Below, one piece after another: positions 51,856-60,273 of a DNA stretch of 64,000 nucleotides. The translations under genes and the position numbers were made by a program. How positions within the stretch are numbered: the stretch's first letter is position 1; each line of letters opens with the position of its first letter. Source of the DNA: Fibrobacter sp. UWR4 (lineage in GTDB: Bacteria > Fibrobacterota > Fibrobacteria > Fibrobacterales > Fibrobacteraceae); the NCBI RefSeq assembly GCF_003149045.1, contig NZ_QGDU01000014.1, positions 1 through 64,000 of the forward strand, in the 5' to 3' direction. The notes under the pieces are model-generated. The model did no database searches, was not told the origin of the DNA, and saw only the letters and a program-made list of their open reading frames with translations.

Positions 51856-52929
51856 ATGAAAAAAGAAAGACTACGGGGAGTGAATTTGGGTGGCTGGTTC
51901 AGTCAGGTTGACTGCATTCAGGAAAAAGATCCTGTAGGATTTCCTGGACTGGTACCTCACATCAAATCCTTCCTTGACGTGAATGATTTCAAGCGCATCC
52001 GCGAGGCGGGGTTCAACCACGTTCGCCTGCCGGTGGACTACTTTAACGTCTTCGATGGCGCCGAACTGAAGCCCAACGAAGAAGTTTTCGGTCTTCTGGA
52101 CAAGGCCCTGAAGGAAATTCAGGCAGCCGACCTGGACGTCATTCTGGACCTCCATAAGTGTCCGGGCCATGACTTCCACCTGGGATGTTCCGAAGAACAG
52201 GCATTCTTCACCAGCGCCGAAGCACGCAAGGACACCAACAAGGTCTGGGCCTACATGGCCGAACGCTATAGCGGTGAATCCCGTGTGATGATGGAACTGT
52301 TGAACGAACCCTCCTGCAGCGACTCCAAGATTTGGGACAAAGTAAAGGACGAAATCTTCTGGACAATTCGCAAGCACGCTCCCAAGAACACCATCGTGGT
52401 GGGTTCCAACAAGTGGAACAGCGCCCGCGAATTCGAATCTCTCACACCTATGGATGACGATAACGCCATCTACAGTTTCCATACCTACACTCCGGTGACA
52501 TTCACTCATCAGGGTGCCGCATGGATTAACGATCCCTTCTTCAAGATCGAACGCCCCTGGCCCGGCGACTACGCCGCCCCCGAAGCAGGTGCCACCACCC
52601 GCCTCGATGTGGAATTCGGCAAGTGGGACAAGGCAAAGCTCCAGGCAAGTATCCAGAACGCCTTGGATTTCCGCGCCAAGTACGACCTGCCGGTCGCCTG
52701 TAACGAATTCGGCGTCTACGTCCAGGTGCCCCGCCAGTACCAGATGGCATGGATGCGCGACTTCATGGAAATTCTCCGTGACGCAGACGTAGGCTACAGC
52801 TACTGGAACTACAAGAATCTTGACTTCGGTATTGTCTCCAAGGGTGAATCCCTGCACAACTCTCTGGCACAGTACAACAACCCGGATCGCCTCGACAGCG
52901 AACTGATGGACCTGCTGGCTAAGGGGTAA
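51856..52929 (+). CDS. Glycoside hydrolase family 5 (beta-glucanase), cytoplasmic
   Basis: The 357-aa TIM-barrel enzyme shows GH5 motifs: RGVNLGGWF, GFNHVRLPVDY, the acid/base Glu151 in MELLNEPS, and the nucleophile Glu284 in ACNEFGVY; HTYTPVTFTHQG carries the conserved His/Tyr. There is no signal peptide, binding module or secretion tail, unlike the exported cellulases of such bacteria. It probably hydrolyses imported oligosaccharides or glycosides in the cytoplasm. Confidence 0.92.
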   Translation: MKKERLRGVNLGGWFSQVDCIQEKDPVGFPGLVPHIKSFLDVNDFKRIREAGFNHVRLPVDYFNVFDGAELKPNEEVFGLLDKALKEIQAADLDVILDLHKCPGHDFHLGCSEEQAFFTSAEARKDTNKVWAYMAERYSGESRVMMELLNEPSCSDSKIWDKVKDEIFWTIRKHAPKNTIVVGSNKWNSAREFESLTPMDDDNAIYSFHTYTPVTFTHQGAAWINDPFFKIERPWPGDYAAPEAGATTRLDVEFGKWDKAKLQASIQNALDFRAKYDLPVACNEFGVYVQVPRQYQMAWMRDFMEILRDADVGYSYWNYKNLDFGIVSKGESLHNSLAQYNNPDRLDSELMDLLAKG

Positions 52930-52934
52930 ATTAG

Positions 52935-53060
52935 ATGCAGAGGGGTTTCACCCCTCTGGACTCCCCATCGCAAGGAATGGGCCATCACAAGCTTGCGCTT
53001 GTTTGTCGCCGCCCTTGCTCGTTTGAAGGGTGCTAAAGCGCCTCTTCAAAATAGAACGCT
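52935..53060. repeat. Palindromic repeat region after GH5
   Basis: AGAGGGGTTTCACCCCTCT forms a hairpin near 52938-52956. Further short palindromes (CAAGCTTGCGCTTG) follow. No gene is seen. Confidence 0.45.
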
Positions 53061-53068
53061 GGAATATT

Positions 53069-53103
53069 AAAAGGCTGACCAAGATAAACTTGGCCAGCCT
53101 TTT
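53069..53103. terminator. Bidirectional terminator
   Basis: AAAAGGCTGACCAAG (53069-53083) pairs with CTTGGCCAGCCTTTT (53089-53103; one mismatch), with A/T tracts on both sides. Confidence 0.85.
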
Positions 53104-53108
53104 CTTTT

Positions 53109-53573
53109 TTATAACTCAATTAAGATGCCCGCCTGGATGTAGGCGTAGCCCTTCCCGTAATGGTCCAGGAACTCATAACCTCCCATGACCATAATGGAAG
53201 ACAAGTCGCCATTCTTGATATCCAGGCCGCCACCGGCACGCCAGAACATCTGGTGGTCACTTCCTATCAGGTAGCCAAAGTCTCCCGTAGCAACAGGCAG
53301 CACAGTACGTCCAAACGGCAAGCGCACCCACAAGCTACCAGACAACGGGAACAGTCGGGTATTGTCAATCTCCTGATAGCCCGTACCGATACCCACAAAA
53401 AGCATCTGGTCAATAGGATACCACCAGTGGCCATAGACGTTCAGGTTGAACTTGGAAATCTCGCTGACATGATTCACCACGCCTCCCTGGAGATCAAGCG
53501 TAAACGCCCCTGCCGGCGCACAGGCGCAGGCCAAGGCAAACAGAATCGCGGCAACGGACTTTCTCAACTTCAT
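53109..53573 (-). CDS. Small outer-membrane beta-barrel-like protein
   Basis: The 154-aa product has a signal peptide (VAAILFALACACAPAGAF) and then amphipathic beta strands (LNVYGHWWYPIDQMLFVGIGTGY, WRAGGGLDIKNG, KGYAYIQAGILIEL) of an 8-strand barrel type. The start at 53573 has GAGG 8 nt upstream. The earlier in-frame starts lie over the neighbouring gene's end. It follows the glycosyltransferase gene by 13 nt. Confidence 0.7.
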   Translation of the reverse strand: MKLRKSVAAILFALACACAPAGAFTLDLQGGVVNHVSEISKFNLNVYGHWWYPIDQMLFVGIGTGYQEIDNTRLFPLSGSLWVRLPFGRTVLPVATGDFGYLIGSDHQMFWRAGGGLDIKNGDLSSIMVMGGYEFLDHYGKGYAYIQAGILIEL

Positions 53574-53586
53574 TGACAGAACCTCG

Positions 53587-54744
53587 TTAGGCATCTTCAT
53601 CACTTCGTGCTTCGCGAGCCCAGCCACCGCTCTTTTCGCGGGTAAAGGACAGGAAGAAGCCCTTCAGCAAGGCAACATTCATCAGCAGGAAATAATATCC
53701 ACTAGGAATAATCCTGAAAGCGAAAGCCAACAGACCCGCCACCATCAGGCCGAAGAAAATCTGATAGAAGAGACCGCTGGTCAGCAGCAAGCCACTGCAG
53801 ATAAACAGCAGGATAAAGATGTGGGGAGAGAACCAGCGAAGAATCTTGTGGGAGAAGAACAGGTACGCCGTCAAGGGACGGAACGGATTCAGCAATGGCA
53901 AGTAGGAAAGCAGGAAGTTAAAGTTGGCTCGACCGATACGAACCTTACGGCGGAATTCACCGCTGGATTCCTTGGAGGTCTGTTCCGTACCAATGGCACT
54001 GGAAACAAACGTACAGAAGTATCCCTTCTGCAGGACCTTTGTAGCAATGAAGAAGTCATCCATGACGCTCTTCTTCACCGGCAGTTCCGTATAGAGACTA
54101 CGACGGATTGCATAGAGAGCGCCGTTACCACCCACCAGGCGGTCCAGGATACCTTCGAACTTCTTGATTTCGGATTCCAGGTCCCAGTAGGAACTTTCGC
54201 CACGACCCAGCACGCTACCGCTCTTATCGGTAAGAATCAAGTGACCGCAAGCGCAGCCAATCTTCTTGTCCTTGAAAGGCTGCACCAGCTTTCGCACTAC
54301 GTTGGGGAAGAACATGGTGTTAGCATCGCAAAGCAGGAGAATTTCGTTCTTCGCAATTCCATTCAGGCGGTTCAGCATGGCTGCCTTACCCGCATTCTTG
54401 GGAGCCTTCACAAGGGTGATGCCCTGGTCAGCATAGCGGGCCACAATTTCAGCGGTACGGTCTGCGGAGCCGTCATCACCAATCAGCACCTCAAGCTTTT
54501 CCTTGGGGTAATCGATTTCAAGAATGTTCTGGATCTTACGTTCAATGATGGCTTCCTCATTGAAGGCGGAAATCAGGATGGATACCGAGGGCAGTTCATC
54601 GCTTTCATCCAAGTCCTTCTTACGGCGCTTGAACAACTCGCTCACAAAAGGAAGGGAAACCAGGAACAGCAAATAGCAATGGACTACCAAAAACAGCAGA
54701 ACCCAGAAAGCTATCTGTACGTAAAAAAGGAATTGTTCGTTCAT
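53587..54744 (-). CDS. Membrane glycosyltransferase, family 2
   Basis: The 385-aa protein has an N-terminal membrane helix, a GT-A domain (~40-270; SVSILISAFNEEAIIERKIQNIL, IGDDGSADRTAEIV, CDANTMFF with the DxD-like metal site, and a Q-x-R-R-W-like EFRRKVRIGRANF), and four C-terminal helices. Such enzymes make secreted polysaccharides. The start at 54744 overlaps the thioredoxin stop (ATGA), so it is translationally coupled. Confidence 0.88.
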   Translation of the reverse strand: MNEQFLFYVQIAFWVLLFLVVHCYLLFLVSLPFVSELFKRRKKDLDESDELPSVSILISAFNEEAIIERKIQNILEIDYPKEKLEVLIGDDGSADRTAEIVARYADQGITLVKAPKNAGKAAMLNRLNGIAKNEILLLCDANTMFFPNVVRKLVQPFKDKKIGCACGHLILTDKSGSVLGRGESSYWDLESEIKKFEGILDRLVGGNGALYAIRRSLYTELPVKKSVMDDFFIATKVLQKGYFCTFVSSAIGTEQTSKESSGEFRRKVRIGRANFNFLLSYLPLLNPFRPLTAYLFFSHKILRWFSPHIFILLFICSGLLLTSGLFYQIFFGLMVAGLLAFAFRIIPSGYYFLLMNVALLKGFFLSFTREKSGGWAREARSDEDA

Positions 54745-55217
54745 CGTGCAATCCACTCCTTCTCTTTTGAAAGGAACTGATTTAGCAAGTAAAGCATGTC
54801 TTCCACAGTCATGGACTGGGTGACCGTCAGTATGGACATCCCCTTAGGCGCCACCAGCACAAAGGAGGGCAAGGCCTTCAGCTCCCATACTTCGGAATAA
54901 CATTTCTGAACCGTTTTCTTCTTGCCGTCGCAGACAATCTTTTCCTGGGAGTCCGCGTCCAGCTTTACAGGAATAAAACGTTCATTCAAAACTTTTGCAA
55001 CAGCGGTATCACCATAGACGTTTGCATCCATGATTCGGCAAGGCACGCACCAATCCGCATACATATCCACAAAGACCAGTTTCTTCTGGACCTTGGCAAG
55101 ATTCATCGCCTGGTTATATCCGTACCAATGGACAGCGGAGGAATCCGATCCCTCGGCCAGGGCAAAACCGCAGGCAACAAATAACAGCAGGAGCGCAAGA
55201 CGCTTAATCATCTTCAA
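54741..55217 (-). CDS. Periplasmic thioredoxin-fold protein
   Basis: The 158-aa product has a signal peptide and a thioredoxin fold with active-site YADWCVPCRIMD and the cis-Pro loop LKALPSFVLVAPKG. An extra Cys pair (IVCDGKKKTVQKC) lies between. It probably reduces or isomerises disulfides of exported proteins, which suits a genus with many cysteine-containing lipoproteins. It overlaps its upstream neighbour by 14 nt. Confidence 0.87.
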   Translation of the reverse strand: MKMIKRLALLLLFVACGFALAEGSDSSAVHWYGYNQAMNLAKVQKKLVFVDMYADWCVPCRIMDANVYGDTAVAKVLNERFIPVKLDADSQEKIVCDGKKKTVQKCYSEVWELKALPSFVLVAPKGMSILTVTQSMTVEDMLYLLNQFLSKEKEWIAR

Positions 55218-55644
55218 TCACCCCCTTGCGAGTTCTTGGCCGAGCATTCGTCTGGACCTTGTTATCGGGAGTAGAGGGCCCGGACTTCGGTACGGAAGGT
55301 TTCTCCTCCGCAGCCTTCTTTACGGCAAGCAGCGAATCAATTCGGGCATTTACGGCCTTTTCAAAAGGAATCCACTGGTCCGGATCGTCCAGAATTTTTT
55401 GAATCCTCTCCAGGTATTCTTCCCGAGTGTAACCCGCATCCCTCAGGATATCCTGACGGCCCAGCCTTGCCATGGGAGTTTCGCCACCGTAGTTGATATC
55501 CAGCAGGCGCAATTCAACAAAGGTATCCACCAGATGTTCATCTGCAGAAACTTCACCAGAACAGCCTACACCCAACAATAAGGCAAAGGCGAGACAGCAG
55601 AACTGCCCCACCTTAAAGCACCTATTCCTGAAAATGCTAGCCAT
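55204..55644 (-). CDS. Lipoprotein, possibly DUF4296-like
   Basis: The 146-aa product has a signal peptide with lipobox VGCS (Cys about residue 28), a helical domain (DEHLVDTFVELRLLDINYGG..., then GYTREEYLERIQKILDDPDQW) and a Pro/Lys-rich tail. The helical part recalls DUF4296, but I am not certain. It lies 18 nt after ftsY and overlaps the thioredoxin gene. Confidence 0.6.
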   Translation of the reverse strand: MASIFRNRCFKVGQFCCLAFALLLGVGCSGEVSADEHLVDTFVELRLLDINYGGETPMARLGRQDILRDAGYTREEYLERIQKILDDPDQWIPFEKAVNARIDSLLAVKKAAEEKPSVPKSGPSTPDNKVQTNARPRTRKGVIEDD

Positions 55645-55662
55645 TCCCGAAGGCTCCAGACT

Positions 55663-56583
55663 CTAGGATTTATCTTCCAGTGCGTTCTCGAAAAGACCTT
55701 CCACGTATTCGGACTTGCTGAAAGGCACCAGCTGGTCGATGCGTTCACCCATACCAATCCAGCGGATGGGAATCTGGAGGGAACTTGCAATGGAAAGCAC
55801 GGCGCCACCGCGGGCGGTACCATCCAGCTTCGTCACCACAAGACCGGTCAGCGGGAAACTCTGGTTGAAGATCTTGGTCTGGTTGATGGTATTCTGTCCG
55901 GTGTTGCCGTCGATCACCAGCCACATGTCGTGAGGCATGTCGGGATTGACCTTCTTGATGACGCGGACAATCTTCTTCAACTCTTCCATCAGGTAGTCTT
56001 TATTGTGCAAGCGACCTGCGGTATCGATCAGCACCACGTCGCATCCGCGGGCCTGGGCGGCCTGGCAGGCGTCATAGGCAACCGCAGCCGGGTCGGAACC
56101 TTCCTGATGTTTCACGAATTCTGCGCCAGAACGTTCAGCCCAGGTTTCCAGCTGGTCGATAGCTGCCGCACGGAAAGTATCGCAGGCCGCAATCATCACC
56201 TTCTTGCCTTCGCCAATGAGGCGGGCGGCAAGCTTACCGATGGTTGTGGTCTTTCCGGCACCGTTCACGCCAATGACGAGAACCACATGGGGCTTACCCT
56301 TCAGTTCAAAGGGAGGAGGATCCTTCAGAAGACGTTCCGCCTCGGAGCGCATAATGTCCAGCACCTGTTCGGTAGTGAGGGACTTGCCCAGGGCGTTTTC
56401 ACGAAGGGCGTCTGTCAGGAGGAACGCAGCTTCTACGCCAACGTCCGCCTTGATCAGGTGTTCCTCCAGTTCCTCAAGAGTATCATCCGTAATCTTGCCT
56501 GCACCGACAATTCCCTTCAGTTCTCCAAGAAGGGCGTCGCGGGTCTTGGCAAGACCGTTCTTAATCGCAGAAAAAAATCCCAT
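55663..56583 (-). CDS. ftsY: Signal recognition particle receptor FtsY
   Basis: The 306-aa SRP GTPase has the G1 loop GVNGAGKTTTIGKLA, DTFRAAAIDQLE, DTAGR, and TKLDGTARGGAVLSI with the C-terminal FGIGE-type PIRWIGMGERIDQL. The N-terminal helical N-domain is present, but the long acidic A-domain of enteric FtsY is absent. It docks ribosome-SRP complexes at the inner membrane. Confidence 0.96.
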   Translation of the reverse strand: MGFFSAIKNGLAKTRDALLGELKGIVGAGKITDDTLEELEEHLIKADVGVEAAFLLTDALRENALGKSLTTEQVLDIMRSEAERLLKDPPPFELKGKPHVVLVIGVNGAGKTTTIGKLAARLIGEGKKVMIAACDTFRAAAIDQLETWAERSGAEFVKHQEGSDPAAVAYDACQAAQARGCDVVLIDTAGRLHNKDYLMEELKKIVRVIKKVNPDMPHDMWLVIDGNTGQNTINQTKIFNQSFPLTGLVVTKLDGTARGGAVLSIASSLQIPIRWIGMGERIDQLVPFSKSEYVEGLFENALEDKS

Positions 56584-56584
56584 A

Positions 56585-57166
56585 TTACAGCTTGCTTTCT
56601 ACAATGTCCACCAGGCCGTAAGCCTTGGCTTCTTCTGCAGACATAAAGTTATCACGTTCAGTGTCGCGGTCAATTTCTTCCATGGTATGACCGGAAGTTT
56701 CAGCAAGAATCTTGCCGGTGATGCCACGGATACGGAGCATTTCTTCGGCCTGGATCTGGATATCGCTAGCGGGAGCCACAATTTCGCCATGAATCAAAGG
56801 CTGATGAATCATGATGCGGGCGTTGGGCCATGCATAACGTTTGCCCTTTGCACCTGCAGTCAAAAGCACGGCGCCCATGGAGGCAGCCTGGCCACAGCAA
56901 ACCGTAACCACGTCACTCTTGATGGCATTCATGCAGTCATAAATGGCAAGACCGCTGGAAATCACGCCACCGGGGCTGTTGATGTAAAGAGTAATGTCGT
57001 CATTATTCAGGGAATCCAAATAAAGAAGCTGCTTCACGATACGTTCAGCACTTTCGTCATCCACACCGCCCCACAGGAAAATACGGCGGTTCTGAGCCAG
57101 GTATTCCTCGGCCTTCTTCATCATATCCGGGGTCTGGGCTTCTTTCTTTTCGTTACAATCTGCCAT
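56585..57166 (-). CDS. clpP: ATP-dependent Clp protease proteolytic subunit
   Basis: The 193-aa serine protease has the catalytic triad Ser96 (CGQAASMGA), His121 (RIMIHQPL) and Asp172 (ERDNFM), and the oligomer loop INSPGGVISSGLAIYD. AAGGA lies about 8 nt before the ATG. It precedes ftsY by 1 nt, so the two are probably co-transcribed. The unfoldase (clpX) is not in the window. Confidence 0.96.
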   Translation of the reverse strand: MADCNEKKEAQTPDMMKKAEEYLAQNRRIFLWGGVDDESAERIVKQLLYLDSLNNDDITLYINSPGGVISSGLAIYDCMNAIKSDVVTVCCGQAASMGAVLLTAGAKGKRYAWPNARIMIHQPLIHGEIVAPASDIQIQAEEMLRIRGITGKILAETSGHTMEEIDRDTERDNFMSAEEAKAYGLVDIVESKL

Positions 57167-57290
57167 AAAAGCAATCCTTTATCTTGTTCGTCCGTTAATG
57201 TAGAAATTTTCGGTCAGCCACTTTTCGTAGGCACCTTCATTCCCCCTATATTATCGCTTCTGTACAATGATTTGTAAAACACTCATTTCC

Positions 57291-57325
57291 CTACCCCCTA
57301 GCCCCTAGTCTCTATTTTCTATATT
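57291..57325 (+). promoter_or_regulatory. CTA heptad array running into the aroD -10 box
   Basis: CTA recurs at 57291, 57298, 57305, 57312 and 57319, exactly 7 bp apart. The last copy forms part of TATATT (57320-57325), which ends 7 nt before the aroD ATG (57333). No -35 consensus and no Shine-Dalgarno sequence are present. Confidence 0.6.
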
Positions 57326-57332
57326 CTCCATC

Positions 57333-58091
57333 ATGAACGAAACAAAATATCTTGTAGGTCTAATCGGTCCCGAAATTTTAGAAGCCGCGGAAAAGGATTC
57401 CCTGCACCCGGTCCACCTGGATCTGGAAGCCTGCACCTCCCTGGAAATCCGCTATGACTTCTTTGACGAAAAGCTGTGGCCGGAACTATCTGCAAGAGTG
57501 GAGAAAGTCGCCCCCGGCAAGCTGCAGATCGGCACCATCCGTCTCAAGCGCGATGGCGGAACCTTCCCCGACGCCCGCGAGATTGAACGACTGGACCTCT
57601 GGAAAAAAATCCTGGAAGCGCCAGCAGTTCCCCAATGGCTTGACCTGGAACGGGATTGCCTTCATCAGTTCGAAACCTTGAACAAATTAACCGCAGGCCG
57701 CAAGGTTCAGTTATTGATTTCCGAGCACAATTTTTCTCGGGTACCAAGCGATGCGGAACTGGAAGACTACGCCAAGGACGTAAAGCGTTTTAACGCACCC
57801 GGCCTGAAGATCGCCGCCATGAGTAACGACACCGAGGACTGCGGAAGGCTTTACAAGTTCATCAAGAAACATTCCAAAAAATTCAAGCTCTTTGCCGCCT
57901 TCGGTATGGGGGATACCGGCAAGGCTAGCCGCCTCTGGTCCTTAAAAGAGGGTGCAAACCTGACCTACGGAGCCATCGGCAATGCCCAGGCCCCTGGTCA
58001 AATTGAAGTGATGACCATGAAAACCGCCCTGGACCAGTGGGACACCTTCCAAACTGAACTAGAATTATCCGCGTTTTTGAGCAAATTTTAG
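57333..58091 (+). CDS. aroD: Type I 3-dehydroquinate dehydratase
   Basis: The 252-aa protein shows type I dehydroquinase positions: EIRYDFF, GTIRLKRDGG, the catalytic His in ISEHNFSRVP, the Schiff-base Lys in LKIAAMSND, and MGDTGKASRLWS with QAPGQ near the end. It removes water from dehydroquinate in the shikimate pathway, which also uses aroA at 35.6 kb. The sequence is divergent from model AroD proteins (EIRYDFF for ElRxD; SEHNF for SYHDF). Confidence 0.85.
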   Translation: MNETKYLVGLIGPEILEAAEKDSLHPVHLDLEACTSLEIRYDFFDEKLWPELSARVEKVAPGKLQIGTIRLKRDGGTFPDAREIERLDLWKKILEAPAVPQWLDLERDCLHQFETLNKLTAGRKVQLLISEHNFSRVPSDAELEDYAKDVKRFNAPGLKIAAMSNDTEDCGRLYKFIKKHSKKFKLFAAFGMGDTGKASRLWSLKEGANLTYGAIGNAQAPGQIEVMTMKTALDQWDTFQTELELSAFLSKF

Positions 58092-58155
58092 CGATTTTTG
58101 ATATTTTCATAATACATTGTGGTTTTGACCCTCCCCAAAAACGAAATAATTGCTA

Positions 58156-58173
58156 AAATATCTACAGATATTT
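58156..58173. promoter_or_regulatory. Perfect 18-bp palindrome upstream of the PTS EIIA gene
   Basis: AAATATCT (58156-58163) and AGATATTT (58166-58173) are exact complements with a 2-nt centre, 17 nt before the ATG. It could be an operator or a 5'-UTR hairpin. Confidence 0.4.
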
Positions 58174-58190
58174 ACAAAAGGGTATGAGAT

Positions 58191-58655
58191 ATGCGCCTTT
58201 CCGAAAGGTTTGTTGACAATTGCATCATTATTAATTCCGCTAGTAACTCCAAGGAATCCATCCTGAACGAGCTGGTGGATACACTCTGCAGTGCCTACAA
58301 GCTGGAACACCGCGACGAGATCTTCGACGCAGTGTGGAGCCGCGAACAGAGCCGTTCTACCGGCATCGGATGCGGCCTTGCAGTCCCCCACGCAAAGATT
58401 GATGCCGTCGACCGTATGTGCATGGTGGCAGCAACCATCGAGAACGGCCTGGACTTCGCTTCCTTCGATGGCGAACCGGTCTACCTGATCATCCTGATCG
58501 TAAGCCCGGGCAATACCGTGGGTCCCCACCTGAAGGCTCTTTCCTCCGTCAGCCGCCTGCTGGCCGATGGCGGTGTCCGTAAGGACCTGATCGCCTCCAA
58601 GGACCCGGCTGAATTCCTGACCATCCTCAAGGCCGCCGAAGATAAGTATTTATAA
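58191..58655 (+). CDS. PTS EIIA-type (PtsN-like) protein
   Basis: The 154-aa protein is a fructose/mannitol-type EIIA domain with the phospho-acceptor His in GIGCGLAVPHAKID and FASFDGEPVYLIILIVSP. It is similar to regulatory PtsN (EIIA-Ntr). No PTS transporter genes are nearby, which points to a regulatory role. AAGGG lies about 8 nt before the ATG. Confidence 0.88.
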   Translation: MRLSERFVDNCIIINSASNSKESILNELVDTLCSAYKLEHRDEIFDAVWSREQSRSTGIGCGLAVPHAKIDAVDRMCMVAATIENGLDFASFDGEPVYLIILIVSPGNTVGPHLKALSSVSRLLADGGVRKDLIASKDPAEFLTILKAAEDKYL

Positions 58656-58661
58656 TTTGGG

Positions 58662-58690
58662 TTGACAACCAGAGGGAGTTGTTCTATATT
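58662..58690 (+). promoter_or_regulatory. tRNA-Val promoter
   Basis: A consensus TTGACA (58662-58667), 17-nt spacer and TATATT (58685-58690) lie 13 nt before the tRNA. Confidence 0.88.
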
Positions 58691-58703
58691 TGCTCCCACG
58701 CTT

Positions 58704-58778
58704 GGACGGTTAGCTCAGTTGGTTTAGAGCGCTGCTTTCACACGGCAGAGGTCATTGGTTCAAATCCAATACCGTCCA
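58704..58778 (+). tRNA. tRNA-Val (CAC)
   Basis: Acceptor GGACGGT pairs with ACCGTCC, a D-arm is present, anticodon stem CTGCT/GGCAG has loop TTCACAC (anticodon CAC), and the T-arm reads ATTGG-TTCAAAT-CCAAT. The CCA end is not encoded. Confidence 0.92.
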
Positions 58779-58785
58779 CTAGAAA

Positions 58786-58812
58786 AGGTTTGGCTTTGCC
58801 AAGCCTTTTTTT
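58786..58812 (+). terminator. Terminator after tRNA-Val
   Basis: AGGTTTGGC (58786-58794) pairs with GCCAAGCCT (58798-58806), followed by a run of T. Confidence 0.85.
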
Positions 58813-58902
58813 GTTGGCGAATCCTTACCGCAATGTTTTTTCTATTTTGAGCCTATCCTGCAAAAAAGCAACGAATTCACCTTATCATTCATCTAAAAAG
58901 GC

Positions 58903-60201
58903 ATGATCAAGTCTAAGGCAACACTTTTGAGCATCCTCGCGGCAACTTCTGTCGCCCTAGCTGGTAGCACCTGGACTCTGGAGCAATGCCTAGATAAGGC
59001 AAAGAAGTCCAGCCTATCCCTGGAAGCAGCCAAGCTGAAGGAGCAGGCCGCCGAGATTTCCGTCAAGCAGGCAAAGTCCAGCGGTGGCCCCTCAGTCAGC
59101 GCCACCATTGGCAATACGCTCTACGACCATCCCCTGGCACCCCACCCCCAGGATCACTACCGCTTTAACGTGGGAATTTCCGGATCCTACACCCTGTGGG
59201 ATGGCGGAAGCACCAAGCTGAACACCGAAGCTACCCAGCTATCCAGGGAAGCGGTCGCGCTAGCAACCAAGCAGACGGAACGATCCATCCAGGAAAGTGT
59301 CCTGAACGCCTACATCAACCTGCTGGCCGCCCAGGAAAAGCTCCGTACCGCAGACGCCTCCGTAGAACTGTCCCAGGCTGAATTCGAGCACTACACCAAG
59401 CTTTTCGAGGCAGGCGCCATCACCAAGAAGGACCTGACCCAGTCCCAGTCCAACGTCCTGCAAAAGCAGGTGGCACAGCTTACCGCCCAGTTGAACGTAA
59501 GTACTAGCAGGACCTCCCTTCGCCAGCTCCTGGAACTGGACGCGAACGACAGCATGGAAGTTTCCGCACCGGAAGCAAACATTTCCTCACCGGACTCCCT
59601 CCCCCCGCTGCCCGCCTACGACCAGCTCATGACAGACGCCCGTGCCGCAAATCCAGGTCTGAAATCGGATAGCATTTCCATCAAGGCCGCCCACAAGAAT
59701 ACGGAAGCCGCCGGCGCCAACAACTCCATCACCGTCACCTTGGGAGCCAACTCCTCCACCGGCTTTACCGCCTGGGAATCGGACCGTTACGCCCGACAGC
59801 TAAAGAACGGCTGGCAGAACTCCATCTCCCTGAACATCAACATTCCCATCATCGACAACGGCTCTACGGAAAACAAGGTTCTCCAGGCACAGGTCAACGA
59901 AGCCTCCTCCCAGGTAGCCCTTCAGGAATCCTCCAAGAACCTGGAAAACAACATGGAGAAGCTCTACATTAACGCCATGAGCGCCGATATGCAGTGGAAG
60001 GCGGCCGCCCTCCAGGTGGAAGCGGAAATGGAAGCCCTGGCAGTGGCCGAGGAACAACGTAACGCAGGCGCCATCACCTATACCGATTACCTCACCCAGA
60101 AAAACAATCTGGAAAGCGCCCAGGTGACCCTCACCAACGCAAAATACACAAGTATCCTGGCCCGTAAGCTACTTGAACTTTACCAGGGCAAACTAGACTA
60201 G
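58903..60201 (+). CDS. TolC-family outer-membrane efflux protein
   Basis: The 432-aa protein has a signal peptide (…ATSVALAGS), two repeats of the outer-membrane efflux domain with long coiled-coil helices (SLEAAKLKEQAAEISVKQAKS; KVLQAQVNEASSQVALQESSKNLENNMEKL), and the usual GAITKKDLTQSQSNVLQ / GAITYTDYLTQKNNLESAQV motifs. It forms the exit duct for efflux or type I secretion. No inner-membrane partner is adjacent; the MacB-type pair at 47 kb is a candidate. Confidence 0.9.
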   Translation: MIKSKATLLSILAATSVALAGSTWTLEQCLDKAKKSSLSLEAAKLKEQAAEISVKQAKSSGGPSVSATIGNTLYDHPLAPHPQDHYRFNVGISGSYTLWDGGSTKLNTEATQLSREAVALATKQTERSIQESVLNAYINLLAAQEKLRTADASVELSQAEFEHYTKLFEAGAITKKDLTQSQSNVLQKQVAQLTAQLNVSTSRTSLRQLLELDANDSMEVSAPEANISSPDSLPPLPAYDQLMTDARAANPGLKSDSISIKAAHKNTEAAGANNSITVTLGANSSTGFTAWESDRYARQLKNGWQNSISLNINIPIIDNGSTENKVLQAQVNEASSQVALQESSKNLENNMEKLYINAMSADMQWKAAALQVEAEMEALAVAEEQRNAGAITYTDYLTQKNNLESAQVTLTNAKYTSILARKLLELYQGKLD

Positions 60202-60226
60202 TCAAGAATACTAGGCAAGTATTGAG

Positions 60227-60255
60227 AAAGGCGCGGCAATGAACCGCGCCTTTTT
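60227..60255. terminator. Terminator of the TolC-like gene
   Basis: AAAGGCGCGG (60227-60236) pairs with CCGCGCCTTT (60244-60253), followed by T on the + strand. Confidence 0.85.
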
Positions 60256-60273
60256 ACATCAGGAGTGAGAAAA

